Assembly (NCBI GenBank): GCA_900708905.1
Contig: CAADRB010000025.1
Location: 133,909-197,908 of the forward strand
Length of the DNA stretch: 64,000 nt
DNA from: Hymenolepis diminuta
Taxonomy: Eukaryota; Platyhelminthes; Cestoda; Cyclophyllidea; Hymenolepididae
Reading direction: 5' to 3'
A program made the translations under genes and the position numbers. The notes beneath the pieces are model-generated. The model worked only from the letters and a program-made list of their open reading frames with translations. It was not told the origin of the DNA and made no database searches. Shown here one piece after another: positions 36,795 through 50,200 of this stretch. The stretch's first letter is position 1; every line of letters begins with the position of its first letter.

Positions 36795-37076
36795 TGCGGA
36801 CTTGAGTGCAGAGACCTCCTCAACCAATCAGCAATCAAGATCCCTGCAGCCTAGAGTGGATTTGTATTTAATGACTAAGGTTTTGAGTCACGGTAACAGG
36901 GAAATGATCAAGAAACCCTCTCCATTCATCTTCTCTCTGGTTCTTCCCACTTTGGACATAGCTTGGGTAATTTGGGAGTAAACTGACAATAGAGGACTCT
37001 GCTAGAGGCTATTCGGACTGCTTAGGAGGATTACTTAGGTGTAGCAAGAAGACTTAGTGATGTAGCATCCACTACA
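36795..37076 (+). mobile_element. Solo LTR, family B, copy 2 (degenerate)
   Basis: About 282 bp, starting TGCGGAC and ending CACTACA. It shares blocks with the copies at 13026 and 38221: CCAATCAGCA, ATCCCTGCAGC, TTTGTATTTAA, ATAGAGGACTCTGCTAGA and CTGCTTAGGAGGATTAC. It is shorter and more diverged than the other two and has no clear target duplication, so it is probably the oldest copy. Confidence 0.65.
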
Positions 37077-38220
37077 AAGATGATATTTTAAATCCATGGG
37101 AAATTTAACACAAATTGATTTAACATATTTATTCCCCCAAGAATAATTGTTTCAGATTTTAATGATATATTTTTATTTGCAGTTCAGGAGGTCGCTCAGA
37201 GCAAATACACAATAATTGTAAATCTACCACATTTTATTCCCAGTTTTATTGTACTGAATTACTTCGTTGCCGTAGCTACATTGATTCTTTTCATATAAAG
37301 TGTTAATATGGAGAATTTAAATGTACCAATCAGTGATTTATTGCTAATCCGTTAATTAATTTCACAAATAATGATCTAATTGTGGGATTTTCATTTACAC
37401 TAAGTGGCTTAAATTGATATATCTTTGTTAATCAAATCACAGTAGATTTAATTATAATAAATCGAACGCATCTTAGAGGATAGGATCTCCGTGGATCTTG
37501 TTCACTTGCAGATCAAAAATCTTTCTTAAATCTGTTATATGGCAACTTTACTTCCCAAAGCAAAGTCGAACGTTTAAGTGCGGACTACGGATACATTTGT
37601 CCACAAGCGGAAAGATGAAATAAATTACGATTAAATAAAGGGGGATTAAGCGTCTCCACTGAATTATGATATAAAGATCAATTTTCAGTGGGCTGAGTTA
37701 AACTGATAGTTTTGAGTCCTTTAAAAATTTGAATAATGTCCAATCACTAGCAATCAACTGATATTTATGAGACTTGAGGAGACATTTGAATTTACAAAAA
37801 GGGTTTTTATTTTTGGGAGGTTTCAATCGAATTAGTCCTTTTTTCAAAACAATAGGTTAAAGCTAAACGACCAAATTGACAAGCTCTATATTTATATCAT
37901 TTGTGTCATAGTGGCATGAAAATCATTCTCATATTGGAGCATAAAGTTACAAGGTCATATGACTCAATATCGGCATACAAGTCAGCCAATCTTGTGCAAG
38001 TTGGGAGAATTTTCGCTAATTTCAATTTCATCAATAGTAAAAGTCTTCTGACACTGAAAACATTTATTATCGTCCTTTAAAGGCGCATATATGAATATGA
38101 AAGTTAATAATAGAATATAAAGAGTAAAATTTATTGGGATGTTTGAAAATATGCGTAGAAAATGCAAATAATTTAATGAAATAATATGATAAATTTGAGT
38201 TCGATTACGTTACTTGAGAG
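37077..38220. other. Spacer between two family-B LTRs in opposite orientation
   Basis: AT-rich, no recognised gene. The LTRs on either side point in opposite directions, so this is not the inside of a single element. Confidence 0.55.
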
Positions 38221-38541
38221 TATAGCGGATGCTACACCAAATAGCCTTTGTGCTACAGTTAGGTAACCCTCCTAAGCAGTCCAGATAGCGTCTAACAGAG
38301 TCCTCTATTATAAATTTCCTCCCGAAATTGGCTAGACTGCTCCCAAAGTAGCGAGGACAAGAAAGGTGTTGAGTGGAGAGGGTTTATTGACCCGCAAGCG
38401 ACGAGATAGTAAGAATTTCAAGCGAATAGAGGTCCTTATGAACCGCCGTCCGCGACTTTGGTCCGTAAATACAAGCAATGCCAAGCTGCAGGGATAGTGA
38501 CTGCTGATTGGCTGAGGAGGCATCTGCAGGCGAACTCCATA
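38221..38541 (-). mobile_element. Solo LTR, family B, copy 3, minus orientation
   Basis: On the minus strand it starts TATGGAGTTCG and ends CCGCTATA. It is about 321 bp and closely similar to copy 1 at 13026-13349, including the CCAATCAG and GGAGGAAATTTATAATAG blocks. The flanks AGAG (38217-38220) and GGAG (38542-38545) match at three of four bases, suggesting an aged 4-bp target duplication. Confidence 0.7.
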
Positions 38542-41272
38542 GGAGAATCAAATTTATATGTTATTCCAAATGCATTTAAAAGTAAAATGACTGAAATTGA
38601 ATATCACGGCCAAAGTAGCGGTATACTCAAAACGTTTATGTACAAGTTCGATTGGATTTATGAAAAGCCACAGAGACACTCGTTTATGTGTTTACAAGGA
38701 AACAAAAATCTTCATTTTTAAATATTGCTCTTGAAATTGTGGCTTAAATAATTACAAAAAATCATCCAATAGATAGCATAGTATATGTAATGAAAGGACT
38801 CATGGTCTATAAGAGTATGAAAGATGGAACGATGGATCAAGAATAGCTTAATAAGTGTAAAGCTAATAAAAGGCAACAATCTTGTCAAAATGGTCGCAAC
38901 TCTCTACCATAGTCTTGTTCTAGACAATGGCCACTGCTCTCCACCATCGGTGAGTTTACGACCTTGGCCTCAGAGGTAAAGTGATCGGTGTTTTACATTA
39001 CTCAACATATACTTTGGAAGGCATATCATCCAAGGGCAGAAATTTGACCGCCGACTGACTGTTTTCTTTTGTTTGAATCAACCGAAACAACTACTTGTTT
39101 ATCCATTATCGTATGCTAATAACCAAATAATTAATTCAGACTATATTAGTAGCCAAAGCTAGGAACAAGGATAAGTTGTTTATGATTGCTCATGTTTCAT
39201 ATTATTATTATTATTATTTACAAAAATAGCATAATTTTAGAAATTACAAAATTGGTGATTTGGATTTGAATGAATTTCATTTTGGCTTTGTTTCCTTAAA
39301 TCAAAAGGAGAACAAATTTCGCTGGACTTTAATTTTGTAATAAATAAAAAAAACAGTTTCTAGTAATGATAACCAGAATAAGTTCATGACATCACTTTCA
39401 GGAAATGTTTTTACTTATGAGAATGGTAAATAATGTTCTTTCTGTGCAGATTTAAACAAGAATTAGCCCAGAGGGCATAATACTGACAACGCAGTGTAAA
39501 CAGTCAGAGTGAGGAATAAATGCTAGATTGTTCCAAGGGTTTCCACCTAAAAAGTTTTTGTCAGAGAATCGGTCATTACTGGGAAATCAAAAAAATTATC
39601 AAATATCGCAAAAACTATGAAAACTTCACTAGGTCAGTGGGGGATATGTCTAAAGTGATATTGTCAAAAAAGCGAAAATCCGTCTCCTCGGAGGTACTCT
39701 TGGAGAAGATAGAAAATGCTTCTTAAAAGCAGAGGATTTATGCGCTAAAGAAAGCTAACAAGAGATCACTGATGCCTCGAAACTTAGTGGTATGCGAAAG
39801 AAAACGTTCATGTCTAACATTCGGCTAAAAGAGGGCGAAGATCTTGATGACTGGGTCAACCAACTACACAACTTAGGGCGGATATGCCTCTATACGAAAT
39901 AGATATTTAATCCATTGGGGTTTCCCCGCCGGATTTCGTATCTTATCTGTGTCGCCAATCATGTGAAAAAATAACACTCGGTTTTCCTTACGCAGAACAA
40001 GTATATTAAACGGAAAGGATAAGCCTAAAGGTCTTCTATTACCTAATCTACAATTCCCTCTTAAATCATGAGCATGTCCTCCTCTATAAACTTTCACTTC
40101 CCATAGGTTTGGACGTTTACACATGATAAAAGGTTGTGAAAATTTTGAGAAAATATATAGAAGACATACAGAAAATAGAGGTTCAGTGTGGATAATTGGC
40201 AAAGGAGAATATGAACGGGGACACGAAGGGGAGATCTTTACACTGCAGGTTATCTTAGGTAATGAGCCGTTCGGTCAGGCTACGAAATAGTAACAGTAAT
40301 AAAAGATTACTATTAGTCCATTATGGGAAAGCGACTGAAATCGGTTGCCTGTTAGTCCGATAAAGGATACAGGGGAAGGAATAGAAAAATCGTTGGGGCT
40401 AAATAGAAACCATCAAAGAGTTTTAATTTTGGATTGTACAGTATTTGCTTAACGGGTTGCTTATGTTCCACCATTTAAATTTTATGATACGTAGTGTTAA
40501 TTGTTGAGCAAATTCTCATCCAGGATATTTGGTGCTTATCGATTAGTAGCTTTATAATAATGGACGGTCATACCACTGCAAATAGTTCATTTCTTCCGGA
40601 GGTTGAGAAAACAAAATAATCCTACAGGTAGCATTTTCTCTACGTCATGGAGCTTATGAAGTAGCATAAAATTCCTTCATCTTCCAATACATATTCAAGG
40701 ATTACCTTTAGCAATCGGTCCACATAACTTTTCATTTATGCACTACTGCGTAATAGTGGCATCATCGTCAAGACAAAGCTAAATTATAATGATATGTTAA
40801 CTTTATCTTTGTGCTCAAATATGCTCACGTATATTAACAAAGTAAAATTAATTCAAAAGCTTTCATCATTATGTTTGCAATACACAGGACATATCACTTA
40901 GTCCAGTCTCTTAAGATCACATATCCATTACAAAGTGATACTGACATCACTGGTGTCGAGTATCAGGATTTTCATCTGAACAATCATATTCACATTTTGG
41001 CATCACCTATACTCAGAGAGAGAGAGAGAGGTTACGTAAGCACTCATGATCACATGATTGGTGTGAGTTCCGCCTCTTTGTGAAGCACGCACTCAAGAAC
41101 GCAAACCTAAATCGACGCATCTGAGTACAAAACAATCCATATGCATTTGCCATCTTGACCCTATTACTGCAACACACACAGAGGCTTTGTGTAGTATCTG
41201 CCATCATTCCACCCCTTCCAATTTTTCAATCTCACCTTTTTCGTGGAGGTATTATTAATCATCTGAGAAGTT
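38542..41272. other. Spacer upstream of the short paralogue
   Basis: No host gene recognised. It includes an ATT trinucleotide run near 39198-39218, a gag-like relic at 39771-39902 described separately, and a GA run near 41011-41030. The promoter of the gene at 41273 should lie at the right end. Confidence 0.5.
39771..39902 (+). pseudogene. Gag-like retroelement relic (tentative)
   Basis: One frame reads NIRLKEGEDLDDWVNQLHNL, a pattern seen in retroelement Gag proteins, where a charged stretch precedes a helix such as ESLDEYIxxL. It ends in TAG at 39900-39902. Neighbouring frames carry short open pieces but nothing that joins to a protease or polymerase. A chance match cannot be excluded. 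Confidence 0.3.
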
Positions 41273-44200
41273 ATGGGAGGCACTCAGTCTAGAACTTCAC
41301 TAAAGACCCCATCGCTTAGATCAGGGAAGAAATTTTCTTCTTCAAAACCCAGTGATAAAAACTTTTCCTTGGAAGATTTCGTGGCCGAGATGGTCAGGCA
41401 GCTGGTGGAACAGAAAGTGCAAGAGATAGTGGAAGAGGAAAGACGGAATACATCACTACGAAACAGAACTAAAGGGGACTCTCCTAAAGTAAGTATCGCA
41501 AATTTTACATTAATATTTTCAGTATTGTCGCTTTTTAATTAACATGCATATATCTTGATAATTCTTCAAAAAAATGTCATATGCGATTTTTTTGTTTAAT
41601 ATAATGCAAACTTTTGTTTATATGCTTATCATTTACCCCAAATTTTTCCCACACTCGAAGCGCTAATGTTTAACATTTTACACAAAACTCATTTTCATAG
41701 CTTTTAAATTTATTTTCCAAATTTTCACACTTCATTTAAAAGCTGAATTGAACCAACAGAAACGGCAATTTCCGGATTCGTTTAGCTTCTTCATTTTTAT
41801 TTCAAAAAAAAAACATTTTCCTTAACTTATGGAGCATTAGTCCTCATTTCGTTACAAATCTACAATATTTTTCTTCCTGTTTGAAATAGAGTTGAATTTT
41901 TCAAAATAAGCAAAAAAGAGAACGAAATTTGCCTCATTTCGCCACTGGAATCCAAAAGTGTGTATATCGGATTTCGAGGGTGTGAAAAAACTGTTAAAAT
42001 TACAATTTATTGATAATTCATCAAGAATTTTCCTTCAGAAAATTTCTCAGAGATCAACAGTTCAATATCGCCGGACTGAGATCTTGACAGTTAGTCGGAA
42101 AATGCTAAAATTGCATTCATTCACCCGGGGAATGTGGGAAAAACACGGATGTACCAGAGTCTTGGCCAATTCTCCTTTAAGGCTCTTATTTCTCATGAGA
42201 TCAAATAAACGATGCCTTCAACATTTGCGAATATCATCTGAATTTAAGCCTTATTTATGCTCGATCTATTAGGGAGTCTCGTATGTTTAATTTTCTGAAC
42301 CATATTAAAGAGTTAAACAAAGTGCATGGTCTTTAAGTGGAATGAAAAGCTGATTACCTTCCAAGGATCGGGATCCAACAAATGAAAACTCACCTTTCAG
42401 GATTTCCAGTTCCATTTTTAAGTTACATCTTTTAAAATGGAGGCAAGTTTACTCACAATTTTTTGCTACATAAGAAAGCACTTTAAAAGAAGTCAGAGTA
42501 AAGTAGATTGAACGAGAGTGAAGGTAGAGGGTATACGAAAGGAAAGAATATGTGAATATATCATGTTGCGGAATCTCAAGGACTTCGGTTCAATACAACC
42601 GGAGTGCCAATGAATGTCTGGTATTAGTGTACTTGATGATTGCATGAAATACTTCAGATCAAGTATCAATAGAGTCACCGTTTGGAGCGTTCAATATTGA
42701 TCAGCTAGGAGATCTGTTTCCAATATTGGCTTTATCCAGATCGACTAATTAATGCCGGTTGGATCATTAATAACACAATAAATTTTATGTACTCATTCAG
42801 CATATTTTAATTCCTTATCTATTTCGAACCTATGAGACTAGGCACATAAACTCCGAGTAATGTCTAGTGAAATGCTAATTAAATGCAATTTGAGTGAGTC
42901 ATGCATGCCAGTTTGGTGTCTAATGTGTCTTGTGGATTATACATAGTTTATAAAGTTTGCTATTAAAACACACCCCAATTTTTAATGCTCCGGCTCTTGA
43001 AAATCAATATTGTCATTCAATAACAAAATTACTTCTTGCATTAAAGAAGAGATCACTTCTAACTACGGCAAACGTCAGTGACCTTAAATATCCCATTCAC
43101 ACTTTTGAAATACCTGAAGAAAACAACTTGGAGAGTAAAACATCACAAAATTGAATATTCCGCTCAATTTTTTCCTAACTTTTCCTCAAATGAAGCTTAA
43201 TTTTAAAAGAATCCGATGAATAGGTCCTGGAAATACCAATGGAAGGTAATAATATTAACATTTTATCAATAGTGAACTAGGTAGTCTTGAAATTCAATGA
43301 CACAATTTGGCCTCCATATAAATTCCGTCTTATTTTAACAAGAGATCACCTTTTTTGTCTATCACTGGAATACTTCCATGAGTTGGCAAAGAAGACGCGC
43401 TGAAAAACTGTTTTATTTTCCCAATATGCTTCTTTCTGTCATTTAAGTGAATTGTTTTGATAATATCTCAAGATTTTTTTCCCGAAACATTTCAAAATTA
43501 CTACAAAATTTAATAACCCCAAAATTTCTGCTTGATTTATTGCCTTCTGCATGCAATTATATACCCATATTGGAGGTTGAAATGAAGTTCAATTTAATTT
43601 ATGAAGAAAAAATTTTGCTTAAACATTTTTGAATGTTATGAATGGTAATCCACTTTATCTGAGGCATATTAGTGCTATTTTTAATGAAAAATAAACATAT
43701 TGAAATAGTTTTTGAGATATAAGAATTGAATTTTCTTTCGATATCAGATTTGCGTAATCAATTGGTTGGCACCGCAATCGATCCAATGAGGCTCCAAACC
43801 AAATGTTAGTGCGTATCAAAGTCGCAAGGTGACGGCTTATAATTTCATTAAATTCGATGTACTGATAACTAAATGTTACCTCTTTTAAAGAATCTCCCGT
43901 CTTTAAAATCATTTAATTAAAACACAAAAAGGGTTCATATAAATGAACATTCATTCTAGAACGGGTTGGAAAAGAACGGCAAGGAAACTTGGTTTTGAGT
44001 CATTTTTCAGATCTTTTGGAGGAATTGACAAATAATATTCTGGATATGTTTGTGATGCTCATCTCCTATTGTTTACTACAGGCCTGTATTCCCTGTTATG
44101 TTGTACCAAAAGTAATGAAGAAACGTAATCACCGACCAGTAGATTCCAAAGATTCTACTTCTGCCGTTCTGCGGGATTATTTTTAAACAGATTTTGTTCT

Positions 44201-47200
44201 ATCCTTAAAAAAGTAGTCCAATACTTGATCGAACTGAGTCTTCATTTGCTTATTCATGATTATATCATGTTTACATATTTGCTGTATTAAAGTATCTTGG
44301 TGATCTTTACGGGCTGTAAACTGAAATGTACACATTTTTCAAGTAATAACCGAATTTGGCGCTCGTCTACAGGCGTGTTTGTATGTTTTGGTGAGATCTG
44401 TGTCATATTTACGTATAAAAACGCAACTGAAGTCCTTGTTCCAGTTGTGGAGAAAATAAAGAAATAATACAACATCTCTCAAAGTGACATTTCAAAACAA
44501 TGTACTATAATTTGAGGATCACGTCAAACTTAATTAACAGAAGTGCAGGTATGTTAATGTTAAAATGATTATGGGTGTGTAAAAATCTGTTTACTTGATG
44601 TGCATTGGTGGCATTTGAGTCAGCAAGTTGAGTAATGAGTATTTCGTTCGGTGATCATGAGGGCTGCTCTAATGCTACAAATAGCCATTAAAGTACGCAA
44701 ATTGGGGCAAAATTTGAACCATATTGTGAACAATTAATTCAGGTCTAGATACAATTAGGTTTAAAATAAATCGAATACCTAACCATTAACGATTTAAACA
44801 ATGAAGTTACCTCTTGAGGTTCGAACTCCTTTTTTCATTACTCACGTCAAAATAGAAGATATTTTTGACAATCTCTTATGTTCAGTTTATTACTTAGCTT
44901 GACTTCTTTTAAAAATGAATTACCTTCTTCCTGGAACTATCCGAAGGATGATTTCCATGAATTATAATCTGAATAGAATGGAGAACTCTATTCGGGTAAG
45001 TGACGATGCCTGCATAAAAGCAGAATTTGCATAAAAATATTTTTAATTAATAACGGATACTGATATGCTAATCGCAAAATATTAGGTACCTTCACAGGCA
45101 ATTATAATTTTCTAGACACAGGAGGTCCTCAAAAACGATGAAGGTGAACTAGAAATTCTGAAATCAGACGATGAATTCTTCAAAACTGCTCTTGCTGCAG
45201 GCGAGAAAAAACTTATCGATCTCACTGGCAATCAGGTCAACATGTCTCTTTCGGACAGTGATTTTTCGACATCTAGTTCTAATCCTTCTAGTACCAGTTC
45301 TTCTCCGATTGAGGACTTTTCTGAGGCTTCATTGATCCCATCTCCCACTGGAATCGTAAGATATTTTTGCATTAACTTGAAATTTGCATTAATGTGAAAC
45401 TACCTATCCTTAATAAAAATGATACCCTTAACAAACAAAGGACCCATAAAAAAGTGTACTTCACATTATTCCTTTCAAAGAAAAACCATTTAAGTCTCTT
45501 GGGGAAGAGATTAGCATTTGCTGACGCAGCATAATCTGCTGCTCTACTAATACTAACGAGTGATGGAGCCAAAAAATACCAACGTTGGCCTACATTATCA
45601 AGAACCTATCGGATTTATCTAGGCCAAACTTAAACCACAATAGACAAACAGATCATTTCAAATGAGTTTCCACTATCCGACTTGAGCCATTCTGCATATA
45701 ACAACAGGCCAACTGAACGGATGTACTTCGGAAGGAGCTCTGTTCATTAAATTGTAATTCTTGTAATATTTGTCTAAGAAAATGCAAATCTTAAGCAGTT
45801 CTAAAGCTTCTTGAAGGACGCCGGGTTCGATTAAATATCCGCCAATATCTGTCTTGACGAAGTCATTTTCAGTTGGACACTGAGGGAAATAAGCTCGATT
45901 TCAAACATTTTATATAAAACTATCCTACTTATCTCAGTTCACTCTTAATTCTAAATAAGTAAAATGATGTGTTTTTCATCTTTGTTTTAATATTTTATTA
46001 CTTGATCTACATGAATGCCCTCATAAAAATTTTAGATCAACATATTATTAGTGATATCAACTCTTCTTAATGGAAATTAAAAGCTTAAAGTAGACTTTTA
46101 AACTGGATTGCCACATTTAAAACTATCAAATTGAAACAAAGTCACTGAAGTATTAATCTTGTTCTCCACTATTATTTTATTTTAAATAATCAAATTTACA
46201 GCACTTTGGAGTCGACAAGACAAAAGAACTTTCGAAATTATCTTTAGTTGAAGGTGTCCGGCAGCAACTTCTAGAAGGGTTTCCCTGTTAATGTGAACAA
46301 CTGAAATACGACTTCGTATGTACTTAGTATTTCGAATGTAATTTGGAAGTTCATTGAAGTCATAACTCTTTTACGTACGTCTGAGTCCACCATAATCCAC
46401 TGTATTAAGTGGTGAACTTGCACTGTGATACCGTAACTGACATACCGATTCTCTTAAGTATAAAACTACTTCATTTTAATAGCTTTACCGGATTTGTTAA
46501 TTAATCCTAAAGAAAACTTTTTTAAAAATTGAACTACAAATTTAATTCCCTCCTTTTTGCACATTTTTATTAAGCCGCCAGATCAAATTGTTGGACTTAT
46601 TGTGAACGTACCCTCTAGAATGGTCCCCTTCCTTAATGAAGCGTTACAATTCTTCTGGAATTTGCGAATAAACTCCAAACCTGGAACTTTTGAAAGGGAA
46701 CTGGAGAAGACAGCATATCCACCACGGTTTACTGACACATGCACGGAAATTGAAGGTATGAAAGCCTTTGCTATGAAATAAATTTATTCCTTTCCATTGG
46801 TTAGCTAGTTCCAAGTTCTTAAACAAAATATAACAAAATATTATTATTAAATTATTAAAATATATTTTAATACACCAAGTAAATAGTTAGTTTATTAGAT
46901 TTTGATGGTCATTCATTTTTAGTTAATATGAAATATAAATACATTCCTTAATGATATTAATCAAAAAGCAAACTAAATTCAACGTGAATTTGAAATGCAG
47001 ATTCAATAGTCCTCCTTTTTAGATGTCGAGTTATGCAGGAATGCAGACCGAATGGGATTTATAAATCGTCCCTTCTTTTTCGACTTTGTTCGTGAGATGA
47101 TTCAACGGATTTATGAGGGAGAGGACAAAGATATCCAAATGAATCGAGACCCCGTTATCAATAGCAGTAGGTACAGGCTGTGGCTCGGGACAAAACGGTA

Positions 47201-50200
47201 AGCCTCGGGTTATGTTATTTGTTAAATAAATCAGACAGAAAATTGAGGCCGATTAATTTATTGAGGTCTATTAGGTAAAAAAATATATTTCTTATTCACA
47301 ACTCCAATAAAATGTTGAATCTTAACTTATTTGAAGGTCCGTGAGCACAGTAACTTCTGCAAATCGAAATTTATTCACTAAACTATTATTCTCTGTTTTC
47401 TTCCTGATGAGGAGTTTAGCATTTTTTAAACAAAGCATTGCTCTTTTGTACTTGTACCCCCAATTATATGGTGATGTTATTAATGTAGTTCTATACAGTG
47501 TGTCAATTCAAGCGAATATCTGTTTTGTCCTCCAAGTTACCCCTCCAGCATTTTACTTATAATAGCTACTGCTCTTACTCCCCTACTCCCATTAATACTA
47601 CTTAAATTCTTTTGTGTATCATCTCTTTCACTTGATCATGGAGTTATGGTATCTCACTTACCCTAATGTGTCCAATAGCCTGATCAGGTCAGTGTGAGCA
47701 CTTTTTCATATGCAGGTTTGTAATGCCCTAAAGATTGCAAAGTTATCAGCATATCATGAAGTTTAGATAACCGTTTTCAAAAGGAAAGATGGTATTTAAT
47801 CATTATGAAAGCAAATTCTCAGGTCGCGAGAATTCCTTCATAAAACTCATGACTATTGGTTCTTAAATGGAGACCCGACCCGCTTATATATTCTTGCTTT
47901 ATCTGGTTGTACAAAAGCTCATTGATAATTAATATATCAAAATGGGTATTATTTTAAGTACCTCATTTCGCATGTGACCTTTGAGGTGTCATGCCGACAA
48001 AAACCTGAATTCAGAAGTTTCCATTTAACACTGTAAACATTAACAGCTTTCTCGATTGGATTTTAAAGTACCCTACTTAGTTAAGACTCTGTTAGGTAGC
48101 AGCGACCTTATACCATATATGTCAAATTCATATATCATTTATCGGTTTTTGCTGATTTTCCAACCTCTTTTATTTTGACCGAGAATGACTCATTCCTCAA
48201 CCCTTAAACGGTATGTCGATCTTCTATCGTTATATTGAACTTGGCTTTTGAGCTTTACTCTTTAAAATAGTCATTTTAGATTTTCCAGTTACAAGATTGA
48301 AGCCTTCCATCCGTTTTCTTCCAATAAAAATATTTGGCTACTCTAACTTACTGCTTCTGTTTTTTTGTTCATTGGGTTGGTGCAGTTGACAGGAACTTGA
48401 CATAATGCTGGATGGATTCCGACGACCACTTTTCTTCATCTCTCCTGTATTGCCGGTAGAATTAAAAAGCGAATACAGACTTCCGCTTTAGTTCGGGAAG
48501 TTATCGTATTCCAAAATTCATTTGGACCAATATGATGAAATAAAATGGGGCCTATAGGGAAACAGCACCGATTTAGACAACTCATAATTGTCACTTTGAA
48601 TTGCATTTGTGGAAGTTAAGATGAATGCTGAGATTTAACATGAAATTAGGTGTCCTGGATCAGGTTCATGCGGAACGATGAGTTTGGTATCGTCGTCGGA
48701 AAAAAATATGACACCATTCCTATTCGGACACGGAGGTGGTAAACATCGGAAAGCGAACTCTACATTGATGGATAGTGATGGCAGATTAGGAAGATTTTGG
48801 AACACGTCTAAAACAATGTTAGGGGTTCAGATCAGAGCAGATTGTTGAATCTTGCAATTACGTCCATTCTAATCCCACACAATCCGAGATATTTGAAAGC
48901 CAATTCTGATATTAACGGAAATAGTTTTATTCACTCAAGAATCCCATTCTTTGCTCAGTCAGTCTTATTTTTCACAGTTCATTAAAATATATATTAGTCA
49001 AGAAGGGGAAATCATTTGGTTTAAAGGGTCATCAGTTCACTAAAAGATTTAACCTTATTGGTTTTCTTCCATTACCTAAGCTAGAGTCTCTCTTGATATT
49101 ACCTAAAACAAATAATTTGAGATATAATAATTTCATTTAATAAAATAAATTTTCTAAAATATATCAAGAAGTGCNNNNNNNNNNNNNNNNNNNNNNNNNN
49201 NNNNNNNNNNNNNNNNNNNNNNNNNNNNNNNNNNNNNNNNNNNNNNNNNNNNNNNNNNNNNNCAAAGGTGGATTTGACAGCATTAATCATGGTGACGAAA
49301 TTTATGGTATGAATTATCGTATGGAACAATGATAAATAATTCGCACAAGAATTTTAATTTAGTTTTCCGTCCATGAATTTATTATGGAAAGGAATTTCAT
49401 GTTTCATATAAATTTATAAATCAGTGCGACCGAATTGCCTGATGGGTAATTATATAGAAGGTGGAAGTAATAAAGCGAGAGTATTCATCTTTAAGTAACA
49501 AAGAGCTTGAGGACATTTAACATGGCAGAGGTCAACAGTGTTATCTTAAGGATATTTCGGGGTTATATCTTTATTACAATCATGACAAATAAAAATTTTT
49601 AACAAGTTTTAATTATGGAAAGAAAGTAAACGAGATGAAGACTAAAAGAGGTCAATAAGGCGTAGGGGTCGTGGCCAAGTGTAAAGTAGAAATTCCAATT
49701 GATTTCAATATTCAAAAACTTATTCACTATTTAGCAAATTATTAAAAATATATTTCTGACCATTATGTTATGTTCGAATTTTTAAAATGTCTGGGTTTTA
49801 AGATTAGAATCATTGTTAAGTTCATGTTGGGGTTCAAGTTGGTTGTCATGACAAATTGATATATTCGCCTCTTTTATTATTCAAGGTCAGATGTCTTACA
49901 ATAGCATATCATAGAATATATCAGTTGACACATTCAAGTCAATTTAAGAATACATGCGGGTTATTCCTTATATGAAAGCGAATGTGCCATTCAATAGAAC
50001 GACTTAATGTTTTTTACTCAAGCATTCCCTAGAGAGTTCTCCAATCTTATTCGTATGAAGGATCGTTTAAGTCGGGGAGATTCTCTGATCAAACGGATAA
50101 GGAATCTTAACATAGCCAATACCCTTTAGACGCAGTCTTCAAAAATGACTATTACAGAGGTTAATTAGAACGGTTTAAAGTCGACCTACAACATTAGAGC

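Noticed and set aside
46202..46300. A candidate exon of the short paralogue (HFGVDKTKELSKLS)
   Set aside because: It has an acceptor but only a weak GTTAAT donor, and its end phase does not fit the conserved phase-0 start of the next exon.
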